A stretch of 64,000 nucleotides of DNA from Streptomyces sp. CB02923 (lineage in GTDB: Bacteria; Actinomycetota; Actinomycetes; Streptomycetales; Streptomycetaceae): positions 620,001 through 684,000 of the forward strand of contig NZ_LWKZ01000023.1 in the NCBI RefSeq assembly GCF_001905005.1, written 5' to 3'. Made by a program: the position numbers and the translations under genes. The notes beneath the pieces are model-generated. The model saw only the letters and a list, made by a program, of their open reading frames with translations. It ran no database searches and had not been told where the DNA came from. How positions within the stretch are numbered: position 1 is the first letter of the stretch; each line of letters begins with the position of its first letter. Shown here in pieces: positions 49,882 through 57,401 of this stretch.

Positions 49882-50565
49882 GACCTGCCCCAGGTGATCG
49901 AGGAAGTGGAGGCCGGGCTTCCCCTGTTGGCGTTCGATCGTCTCCGCCACCCCGGGAATGCTCTCCTCCACACTGAGTTCGGCCTCAAGCCCGCCGAGTT
50001 CGGTGCGCACCCAGCCCGGGTCCATGAGCAGCAGCGTCCGGGTGTCCTCCGCGTAGCGGGCGGCATAGCTGCGCATCAGCTGGTTCAGCGCGGACTTGCT
50101 GGCCCGGTACAGGTCCTGCCCGCCCTCGGTGTTCAGCGTGATGCTGCCTTGGTCGGAGGACATCACACCGATGGTCCCGGTCGGCGCGACCAGCGGGCGC
50201 AGGGACTCCACGACGCGCATCGGGCTGAGCGCGTTGGTGACCATGACCTCGGTGAACATGTCCGTCGGGACCTCGCCGATCGGGAGGTCGCCGCGCGTGA
50301 TGGCGGCGTTGACGAAGAGCAGGTCGAGGGTGCGCCGCGCCAGCCGGTCGCGCAGCGCTGAAACCTGCTCCGGATCGGTCATCTCCAGCGATTCGACGGT
50401 CAGCCGCCCTCCGGACGATTCGGCCAGGTCGTGCAGTCCGGTGCGCCGGCTGCCGCGCACCGTGCCGATGACGTCCCAGCCGCGGCGGAGGTACTCGGCG
50501 GCGAGCCCGAGGCCGAGCGTCCGGGAAGCTCCGACGACGAGGGCGGTCCTGGGGGATTCGGTCAT
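49870..50565 (-). CDS. Short-chain dehydrogenase/reductase
   Basis: A 231-aa classical-type SDR with the nucleotide-binding motif VVGASRTLGLG, an FVNAAI stretch in place of NNAG, a Ser at MSSDQGS and the catalytic YRASK. The substrate is unknown. The C-terminal residues are encoded within a tandem repeat. The gene is divergent from a LysR regulator across 233 bp and is the regulator's likely target. Confidence 0.88.
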   Translation of the reverse strand: MTESPRTALVVGASRTLGLGLAAEYLRRGWDVIGTVRGSRRTGLHDLAESSGGRLTVESLEMTDPEQVSALRDRLARRTLDLLFVNAAITRGDLPIGEVPTDMFTEVMVTNALSPMRVVESLRPLVAPTGTIGVMSSDQGSITLNTEGGQDLYRASKSALNQLMRSYAARYAEDTRTLLLMDPGWVRTELGGLEAELSVEESIPGVAETIERQQGKPGLHFLDHLGQVVPW

Positions 50566-50798
50566 GTGATTCCTATCGTGATGCGTATGGGGCGGCGCGG
50601 GTCGTCGCGGTTCGTTGCGGAGCGTCGCGGGTAGTCGTGGAGCGTCGTGGGCCGGTTCGGATGCTCACTCCAGCAGCCGGTGCACAACCCGGCTGCCCGT
50701 ACGACCCGTCGGAGCGGCCCTGCCGATCATGAGCCAAGTCTCCGAGCGGCCCGGCCGGACGTCCAATACTCTTCCGAACACATTGATACCGTTAAGGC

Positions 50799-51641
50799 AT
50801 GGATCTGGACCTGAACCTGGACCTGGATCTGCGCAAGCTCCGTTACTTCGTCGCGGTGGCCGACCATCGGCATTTCGGCCGGGCGGCACAGGCGCTGTTC
50901 ATCGCGCAGCCGGTGCTCAGCCGGCAGATCCGCGCGTTCGAACAGGAGCTGGGCTGCCGGCTGTTGACGCGGACCACGCGCAGCGTCGAGCTGACCCCCG
51001 CGGGCCGGCAGCTGTACGACGAGGCGCGCAGCATCACCACGGTGGTGACCACGGCACTGCGGCGCGTGCACGAGGCCGAACGGGGCGAACAGCGGCTCGT
51101 CGTCGCCTTCTCGCCCGGCCTGCACGTGTCGGAGGCGATCCGGGCTTTCACGGCGGCCCACCCGGAGACCCGGATCGATGTCTTCCCGCTGCGCTGGTGG
51201 GAGCAGGACGCGCCGTTGCGCGACGGCCGCGCGCACGTCGGATACCTCCGGCACCCCTTCGACGACGCGGGACTGCGCACCGTCCCCATCGGGCACGAGA
51301 CCAAGGTCGCATGCCTGCCCGCGACGCATCCGCTGGCCGCCCGCCCCACACTCACATCGGCCGATCTCGACGCCGAGCCGATCCTCGACGTCAGGACGCG
51401 GCGGACCTCCTCACTGGAGGAGAAGTTCGAACTCATCGCCTCCGGACAGGGCATAGCGCTCGTTCCCCTCAGCGTCGCGGCCTCGTACTCCCGCCCCGAC
51501 CTCGTCTACCTGCCCGTCACCGACGCCCTGCCCGTGAAGACCTGCCTGGCCGCCCCGGAGAACAACTGCGCAGGCCCTGCACTGGACTTCTTGGAAACGG
51601 CCGCCGCGATACTGCGCAAGGCGGGGGACCCCGGCCCCTAA
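50799..51641 (+). CDS. LysR-family transcriptional regulator
   Basis: A 280-aa LTTR with an N-terminal winged HTH (LRYFVAVADHRHFGRAAQ, then QPVLSRQIRAFEQELG) and a periplasmic-binding-like effector domain (about 95-275). The first ten residues (MDLDLNLDLD) are an odd Asp-Leu repeat from repeated CTGGAC codons. The usual LTTR start would be near LRKLRYF. The upstream gap contains ATTGATACCGTTAAGGC, where the T-N11-A type of LysR site and the promoter could lie. The divergent SDR gene is the likely target. Confidence 0.9.
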   Translation: MDLDLNLDLDLRKLRYFVAVADHRHFGRAAQALFIAQPVLSRQIRAFEQELGCRLLTRTTRSVELTPAGRQLYDEARSITTVVTTALRRVHEAERGEQRLVVAFSPGLHVSEAIRAFTAAHPETRIDVFPLRWWEQDAPLRDGRAHVGYLRHPFDDAGLRTVPIGHETKVACLPATHPLAARPTLTSADLDAEPILDVRTRRTSSLEEKFELIASGQGIALVPLSVAASYSRPDLVYLPVTDALPVKTCLAAPENNCAGPALDFLETAAAILRKAGDPGP

Positions 51642-51867
51642 CGCGCCATGCCGAGCGGCTTGCCTCCGCGGAGAGGGACGACTCGCTGCGTCCAGCGTTG
51701 CCGGTGGTGGCGGACGTACCGGATGTCGACGAAGTGCCACCGGTGGAGTGTGATCCTCCTTCCGTGGCTGCCGGTCACTGAGCGGTTTCAGCGTTGCCTC
51801 TCCAGGGTGAGGGCGGCCCTGCTGATGACGGTCATGCGCTTGGGGCGGCTGCCGGAACCGGGGTGCG

Positions 51868-52398
51868 TCACGGTTGTATGGTCTCCCCCTCGCCGGGCTG
51901 GGGGACGGTGTCGCCGATGACGGCGGCGAGGCGTTGGAGCTGGGCGGCGAGTTCGCGGCGTTCCGGCGGCGTGAAGTGCGCCAGCGCCTCGGACTGACGG
52001 GCCCGCAGTTCCGTCCGCATCGCCGCGAGCCGATCGGCCCCGTCCTCGGTGAGACGGATGAGGACCTGGCGCTCATCGTGCGGGGAGCGCTCCCGCGTGA
52101 CCACGCCCGCAGCTTCGAGCTGCTTGAGCATGCGCGTGGCGGTCGGAACGCTGACCTCGGCGGCGACGGCGAGCTTGCCGACCGGCAATCCGTCGCCCTT
52201 GGCGCCGGCGGCGAGGGGCTCCAGCAGGGTGATCTGAGCCATGGACAGCCCGGCCCCGGAGCGGCCCATGGTGGCCGCCCGAGAGCGGCGCATGGCATAA
52301 AACAGCCGGTCAGCGGCCTGCGCCAGCTCCCTCACGCCCGCCTCGTCGCCGGCGGGGTCCTGAAGGTCGTCCACTTCGTGGTTGCTCGTCTCTCGCAT
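51868..52398 (-). CDS. MarR-family transcriptional regulator
   Basis: A 176-aa winged-helix repressor: MSMAQITLLEPL-like helix, recognition region VGKLAVAAEVSVPTATRMLKQLEAAG (cited by its ends) and wing DERQVLIRLTEDG. ATG 52398 is preferred; the upstream frame runs into the operator. The start lies next to a long palindrome shared with the divergent amidohydrolase. Repression relieved by an aromatic acid is the usual pattern for such pairs, but the ligand is unknown. Confidence 0.9.
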   Translation of the reverse strand: MRETSNHEVDDLQDPAGDEAGVRELAQAADRLFYAMRRSRAATMGRSGAGLSMAQITLLEPLAAGAKGDGLPVGKLAVAAEVSVPTATRMLKQLEAAGVVTRERSPHDERQVLIRLTEDGADRLAAMRTELRARQSEALAHFTPPERRELAAQLQRLAAVIGDTVPQPGEGETIQP

Positions 52399-52403
52399 GA
52401 CTG

Positions 52404-52436
52404 TTAGCTTACTAAATGAATCAATTAGCAAGCTAA
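52404..52436. promoter_or_regulatory. MarR-type palindromic operator
   Basis: TTAGCTTACTAA (52404-52415) and TTAGCAAGCTAA (52425-52436) are inverted copies with 11 of 12 bases paired and a 9-bp centre. It is a strongly AT-rich island in GC-rich DNA and fills most of the 58-bp gap between the divergent marR and amidohydrolase starts. Confidence 0.85.
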
Positions 52437-52456
52437 GCTTTAGAAGGCTAGGAATC

Positions 52457-53401
52457 ATGGACTACCCCGCGCGCATAGACGTCCACCACCACATCGTTCC
52501 GCCGGTCTGGGCCCAGACCCTGGCAGCGCGGGGCCTGGACTCCGGCGGCTGGGCCATCCCGGCCTGGAGCCCCGAGAGCGCGGTCGCGATGATGGACCAG
52601 CAGGGCATCGCCACCGGCGTCATGTCCGTCACCTCGCCCGGCGTCCACCTCGGCGACGACGCGGCCGCCCGCGACCTGGCCCGCGCCGTCAACGAGTACG
52701 GCGCCGAGGTCGTCAAGGACCACCCCGACCGCTTCGGCCACTTCGCCGGCATCCCGCTGCCCGACATCGACGCCGCGGTAGCCGAGGCCGTGTACGCGCT
52801 CGACACCCTCGGCGCCGACGGCGTGGTGCTGATGTCCAACGCCCACGGCAAGTACCTCGGCGACCCGGAATTCGAGCCCCTGTGGGCCGAACTGGACCGC
52901 CGCGCCGCGAACGTCTTCGTCCACCCCGCGCAGCCCCCGATGACGCTGCTGCCCGGCACTCCCGCCCCGCTTGCCGACTACGTCTTCGACACCACCCGCA
53001 CCGCTTTGAACATGGTGCTCAACGGCGTCATGGACCGCTACCGCAACGTGCGCGTGATCCTCTCCCACGGAGGCGGCTTCCTGCCCTACGCCGCCTACCG
53101 CTTCTCCGGCCTGACCTCCACGGTCGTGGACCGCGAGCGCAAGGCGGAGGACGTCCTGCGCGATCTGAAGCGGTTCTACTTCGACACCGCCCTGTCCGCG
53201 AGCCCCTCCGCGCTGCCGGCCCTGCTCGCCTTCGCCGAGCCCGGCCACGTCCTCTACGGCAGCGACTGGCCCTTCGCCCCCCAGGAGGCCGGCTCCTACT
53301 ACAACAACTTCCTTGAGACCTACCCCGATTACACCCCGGGTCAGGCCGAAGCCGTCGACCGCGGCAACGCCGAGGTGCTCTTCCCCCGCCTCGCCCGCTG
53401 A
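52457..53401 (+). CDS. Metal-dependent amidohydrolase, ACMSD-like decarboxylase family
   Basis: A 314-aa amidohydrolase-2 protein of the ACMSD/gamma-resorcylate/6-methylsalicylate decarboxylase group. The metal motif HxH is in DVHHHIVPP at the N-terminus, with later His residues in FVHPAQPP and ILSHGGG and the catalytic Asp in YGSDWPFAP. It probably decarboxylates or hydrolyses an aromatic or cyclic acid; the substrate cannot be fixed from sequence. AGGAA precedes ATG 52457. The adjacent MarR gene and shared operator suggest substrate-induced expression. Confidence 0.88.
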   Translation: MDYPARIDVHHHIVPPVWAQTLAARGLDSGGWAIPAWSPESAVAMMDQQGIATGVMSVTSPGVHLGDDAAARDLARAVNEYGAEVVKDHPDRFGHFAGIPLPDIDAAVAEAVYALDTLGADGVVLMSNAHGKYLGDPEFEPLWAELDRRAANVFVHPAQPPMTLLPGTPAPLADYVFDTTRTALNMVLNGVMDRYRNVRVILSHGGGFLPYAAYRFSGLTSTVVDRERKAEDVLRDLKRFYFDTALSASPSALPALLAFAEPGHVLYGSDWPFAPQEAGSYYNNFLETYPDYTPGQAEAVDRGNAEVLFPRLAR

Positions 53402-53410
53402 CCAGGCCGG

Positions 53411-53880
53411 ACATGCCCGCTGAGTTCGCCGCCGGGCGGTCGTCTGAGGTCGGTGGTGCCCCAGGGGCCGGCGCCCTGGTAGGCGCGGTCGGCCAGGACG
53501 GGATGCCCAGTCGTTCGCAGATCCGGATGATGCGGTGGCTACGGGCTACGGGCTACGGGCTGCGGGCTGCGGTCAGGCCGTGGGTGCGTCCCGGCAGTAC
53601 GGGTGAGATCCACCGCACTGTGCCTTCGGGGCCGGTGACGACCTGGACGTTGATCCCGTGGCGGCGGTGCTTGGCCGAGTAGTCCGCGTGGCCGTCGCCG
53701 ACGCGGTCGCACTCGGCGAGAGTCCCGTCGAGCAGGGCGAAGTCAGGGACGTTCTCACTCAGAACCTTCAGCAGGCCCGAGGCGCGGTCGGCGAGCAGGC
53801 CGACGCTGTCCGTGACATGGGCGTGGGCGGTGCCGACGGATGTCCCGAAGCCGGCCGCCCCGCCCACCCCGACACCCTCA
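53411..53880 (-). pseudogene. Decayed IS5-family transposase fragment
   Basis: The minus strand holds a DDE-transposase remnant: LLDGTLAECDRV, YSAKHRRHGINVQVV, PVLPGRTHGLTAAR and then, in other frames, HRIIRICERLGIP and VLADRAYQGAG. Reading these in order needs at least two frame changes. The first lies in a 7-bp slippage repeat and the second after GIP. The N-terminal HTH part and the C-terminal third are missing, and no terminal repeats were seen. It marks the left side of the Wadjet operon region. Confidence 0.8.
53538..53572 (+). repeat. 7-bp tandem repeat inside the transposase fragment
   Basis: Three copies of GCTACGG are followed by two of GCTGCGG. Expansion by slippage would account for the first frame break and the in-frame stop of the transposase remnant. 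Confidence 0.85.
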
Positions 53881-54321
53881 CCGATCGGGGGCCACGCTGA
53901 AAACGCTCACTGCGTCGACGACCGTGCGATGTCGGTGAGGACCCGTGCGGATCGTGTCCCTCTGGAGCCCCGCGCGCGTGGTGTAGCTCAGGCGCGGCCG
54001 GGTGTTGAAGGCCCAGGAATACGCCGCTGCGAGTTCGTTGTGCCAGTCGTCCGATGCCGATTCCCGGCGGGGAGCCACGGGGGCTGCTCGCCGGGCGAAG
54101 TGCAGAGCGCGGGAGTACGTGGCGGCGTCCGTGGACAAGAAGCCCTGCCAGTCATGGAGGGAGAGGTCCCACAAGGCTCCGACGCGTCCACCCGCGCCCG
54201 GCCGGCCTCGGCCTCCGCCATCTCCCCGAGCGGTCCTCGGAAGATGACACAGTCGTTCTTCGAATGTCCTCTGTCCTCCCTTTCGCCGGCCGCCCCTGTG
54301 TTGCCGGTTTCCGGTGATCAC
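53878..54321 (-). CDS. Unrecognised ORF, possibly not a gene
   Basis: A 147-codon frame with an Arg/Gly-rich first third and then a more protein-like part (WDLSLHDWQGF, DWHNELAAAYSWAF). I recognise no family. It lies between the transposase remnant and the Wadjet operon, in a stretch otherwise without genes from 53402 to 54495, so it may be debris. Confidence 0.2.
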   Translation of the reverse strand: MITGNRQHRGGRRKGGQRTFEERLCHLPRTARGDGGGRGRPGAGGRVGALWDLSLHDWQGFLSTDAATYSRALHFARRAAPVAPRRESASDDWHNELAAAYSWAFNTRPRLSYTTRAGLQRDTIRTGPHRHRTVVDAVSVFSVAPDR

Positions 54322-54495
54322 GGCGGCAGAGAAGCGTAACTTGCGGGGGATGGGGGAGTGGCGCGGGTCGCGAGCGGCCCCCTGCCGACTGTCGGACGTC
54401 GTCGTCGGTTCCGGTACAGAGCTATGAGTGTCAGTGCCTCCCTCTACGGTGGTGGATTAGATGCCGCTGATGCGGTGGGGAGGAGGCCGACGGGC

Positions 54496-56049
54496 GTGCG
54501 CAGGGTTCCACCGGAGATGTTCCGGTTCACCACGGTGGAGAGGTCCGACCTGTACGGAGCGGTGCTGGACGCGTTCGGTGCGGCCGGCGAGCATCTGGAG
54601 ACGGCGCTGGGGCTCGACGCCGTACGGGAGTGGCTGCGCGGGGTGGGGTGGCTGACGGCGGTCGAGGACGGGGAACTGCACGAGGCGCTGAAGAAGCTGG
54701 TGCAGTGGGAGCTGCTCGTCGTGGTCCACAACCACGCCGAGAACTACCGCACGGCCGAGGAGTACGAGCGGCGCAACCTGCAGTACCTGCTGACCCGTCG
54801 CGGAGAGGCGGCCCTCGCCGGTGTGCGGCACGCACTGGAGATGCTCGCCTCCACGGGGGCACTGCAGACGGCTGTGCTGGAGGCGATAGCCGACCGGCTC
54901 GACGAGCTGTGCCTGCTGTCCGGCGAGCCCGCTTCGGCAGACCGCCGCATCTTCACCACGCTGCGTGAGCTGGAGGGGCACCTGGAAGCTCTGGTGGAGA
55001 ACACCAAGGCGTTCAACGGCGAGTTGCAGCGGCTCCTGCGCGCCGAGGGCGCGGACCTGGAGGTGTTCCGCGAGGTGAAGGCCGCCACCGTCGCCTACCT
55101 GCAGGAGTTCCTCGTCAACCTCGACCGGCGCGGGCAGGCCGTCGCCGCCGCCGTGGCCCGTGCGGAGGAGTGCGGGATCGCCGTACTGCGCGAGCGGGCC
55201 CTGCGCGGAGCGGAGTTGCCGCCGTCGGCGGGCGAGGACCCCGCGGCCAACTGGCTGGAGAGCCGGCGGGCGCGCTGGGCGGGCCTGCGCGCGTGGTTCC
55301 TGCCGGACGACGGGGCACGGCCGAGGGCCGAGCAGCTGCACGACATCGCCCGGCGGGCCATCGTCTCCCTCTTGCAGGTACTGGAGCGGATCAACGAATC
55401 GCGGCGCCGCTCCTCCAGCGCCGTACAGGACTTCCGGGAGCTGGCGCGCTGGTTCGCGGCCGCCCCGGCCGAGGAGGACCTCCACCGGCTCTGGTCGGCG
55501 GTCTTCGGCCTGGGCTCGGCGCGGCACGCCCATCTCGCCCACCCCGACCCGGAGCTGATCCCCTCGTCGCTCTCCTGGGCCGAGGCCCCGCCGGTGGAGG
55601 TGTCGGCGCTGCTGCGGGCCAGCGGCAGAGCGGAGCGGTTCACCCGTACGGCCAAGGTGCGGGACGTGGCGGCGGTCCGGGCGGAGCGTGCCGAGCGCGC
55701 CCGTGCGGAGCGGGCGGAACTCGCGCGGGCCTGGCAGGGCCTGGCGACGGACGGCCCGGTGTGCCTGTCCTCCTTCGGGACGCTGGATCCCGTGGTGTTC
55801 GAGCGGCTGCTCGACCTGCTGGGCCGGGCCCTGTCCGCCCGGCCGGACACCGACGGGCTGCGCCGCGCCACGACGGGGGACGGCCGGGTGGAGATCACCC
55901 TGTCTCCGCCACCGGACGGCCGTACCGCCGTGCTGCACACCGCGAAGGGCACGCTGGCCGGCCCCGACTACGTCGTCCGGGTCACCGCAGTGGCCGGCCC
56001 GGGTGCGTTCCCGGCTCCGGGCGCTGCCCGGCAGGAGGCGGTGGGATGA
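54496..56049 (+). CDS. jetA: Wadjet defence protein JetA (TIGR02677-type, MukF/kleisin-like)
   Basis: A 517-aa kleisin-like subunit of the Wadjet SMC complex, which recognises and restricts circular plasmid DNA. It opens with VPPEMFRFTT and ERSDLYGAVLDAFG, as in the family. The middle is alpha-helical with Arg/Glu-rich stretches. GTG 54496 is chosen because GGGGAGGAGG ends 9 bases upstream. ATG 54424 would add 24 residues including a rare TTA codon and has no ribosome site. The last bases overlap jetB (ATGA). Confidence 0.88.
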   Translation: MRRVPPEMFRFTTVERSDLYGAVLDAFGAAGEHLETALGLDAVREWLRGVGWLTAVEDGELHEALKKLVQWELLVVVHNHAENYRTAEEYERRNLQYLLTRRGEAALAGVRHALEMLASTGALQTAVLEAIADRLDELCLLSGEPASADRRIFTTLRELEGHLEALVENTKAFNGELQRLLRAEGADLEVFREVKAATVAYLQEFLVNLDRRGQAVAAAVARAEECGIAVLRERALRGAELPPSAGEDPAANWLESRRARWAGLRAWFLPDDGARPRAEQLHDIARRAIVSLLQVLERINESRRRSSSAVQDFRELARWFAAAPAEEDLHRLWSAVFGLGSARHAHLAHPDPELIPSSLSWAEAPPVEVSALLRASGRAERFTRTAKVRDVAAVRAERAERARAERAELARAWQGLATDGPVCLSSFGTLDPVVFERLLDLLGRALSARPDTDGLRRATTGDGRVEITLSPPPDGRTAVLHTAKGTLAGPDYVVRVTAVAGPGAFPAPGAARQEAVG

Positions 56050-57401
56050 GCACGCTCGCCAACCAACTGGCCGCCGTCGAGCGGGAGGAGGTCGCCCGCG
56101 GCATACGGTTCCTGCTGGCCCGGCCCCTGCTCACCGAGGCCGCCGACCCGGCCGCCTTCGACCTCGTACGGCGGCGCCACGAGCCGCTGGAGCAGTGGTT
56201 CGACTACACGTGCGGCTGGAACCTGGTGGTGGAGCCCCGCCGCGGGTACGCGCGCCTGGCCAAGGTCCGCGCGGACCCGGACGGCTCCCGCCCGGCCCGC
56301 AGGCCGCGTGCGGGCCGGGCCCCGTTCGACCGTCGGCGCTATGTGCTGCTGTGCGTGACCGCGGCCGAACTGCTGTCGATGCCGATGACGACCATCGGCC
56401 TGCTCGCCGACCGTGTCGTGCAGGCCACCGCGGCCGACCGGGCGCTGTCCGCCTTCGACCCGGTCCACCGGCCGGAGCGGACGGCGTTCGTCGACGTCCT
56501 GAAGCTGCTGGAGTCGTACGGTGTGCTGCGCGCCGTGGACGGGGCCACCGACGCGTACATCGAGTCCGCGGAGGCCAAGGTGCTGTACCGCGTGGACTCC
56601 ACCCTGCTGATACGGCTGCCCTCCGCACCCGTCGGCGCCTCCCGGCTGGCCGTGCCCCCGGAGGAGGCGCCCGCACGGTTCGAGGACCTCCTCGCCGGAC
56701 TCGTGCGGGAACGACGCTACGGCCATGTACCGGAGGCGGCGGGTGGCGGCGCCGCGGACGAGGCGCGGAGCGAGACCGGTGCCACGGACACACAGCGCAA
56801 CCTGCATCTGCGCCACTCGGTCCTGCGCCGCCTCTTCGACGACCCGGTCCTGTACCGGGCGGACCTCTCCGAGGAGGAGCTGGCCTACGTCACGTCCCTG
56901 ACCGGACGCCAGATCCTGCGCCGTTCGGTCGAGCAGGCGGGCTTCGTCCTGGAGGAACGGGCGGAGGGCTTCCTGCTCGTGGACCCGGATGCCCTGGCCA
57001 CCGATTTCCGCTTCCCCGACGACACGTCCACCGCCCGGGTCGCCGCGCTGCTCCTCCTGGATTCCGTCTGCGCCGCGCCCGCCGGGAAGCTGCCCGAGCA
57101 GCTCGCCGAGGCCGGGGCGGATCTGCTGCGCCGCTTTCCGCGGTGGGCGAAGGCGTACCGGTCCGAGGACGGCGCGGCACGGCTGGCCGACGACGCCGTA
57201 CGCGTGCTGTGTGACGTCGGGCTGGTCCGCCGGGACGGGGGCCGTGTCATCGCGCGCCCCGCCGCCCACCGCTACCGGGTGGCCGAGGCGGCGAGTGCGG
57301 GAACGGACAGCGAGTCAGGCGGGCAGCGGAGTGCGACCCGGGCCGGGACGACGGGTGCCGCGGCTTCGGGCGGCGCCGCGGAGGAAGGAGACGAGCAGTG
57401 A
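56046..57401 (+). CDS. jetB: Wadjet defence protein JetB (TIGR02678-type, MukE/KITE-like)
   Basis: A 451-aa KITE-like winged-helix subunit of the Wadjet complex. Family features include RGIRFLLARPLL near the N-terminus, FDRRRYVLLCVTAAELL, and the conserved HSVLRRLFDDPVLY block before the C-terminal winged-helix part. The tail is Gly/Ala/Glu-rich. The start overlaps the jetA stop, and the stop overlaps the jetC GTG, so the operon is tightly coupled. Confidence 0.88.
   Translation: MSTLANQLAAVEREEVARGIRFLLARPLLTEAADPAAFDLVRRRHEPLEQWFDYTCGWNLVVEPRRGYARLAKVRADPDGSRPARRPRAGRAPFDRRRYVLLCVTAAELLSMPMTTIGLLADRVVQATAADRALSAFDPVHRPERTAFVDVLKLLESYGVLRAVDGATDAYIESAEAKVLYRVDSTLLIRLPSAPVGASRLAVPPEEAPARFEDLLAGLVRERRYGHVPEAAGGGAADEARSETGATDTQRNLHLRHSVLRRLFDDPVLYRADLSEEELAYVTSLTGRQILRRSVEQAGFVLEERAEGFLLVDPDALATDFRFPDDTSTARVAALLLLDSVCAAPAGKLPEQLAEAGADLLRRFPRWAKAYRSEDGAARLADDAVRVLCDVGLVRRDGGRVIARPAAHRYRVAEAASAGTDSESGGQRSATRAGTTGAAASGGAAEEGDEQ

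Noticed and set aside
50566-50798. Small ORFs in the SDR-LysR divergent gap
   Set aside because: Arg/Gly-rich frames of high-GC DNA with no start signals. The gap is best read as promoter and operator sequence.
51642-51867. Possible gene fragment between the LysR and MarR genes
   Set aside because: Short frames on both strands show no recognisable motif and no ribosome sites. I see only non-coding or unidentifiable DNA here.
54424-54495. Upstream ATG start for jetA
   Set aside because: It has no ribosome site and brings in a rare TTA codon. A strong GGAGGAGG lies before GTG 54496, and family similarity starts just after that.
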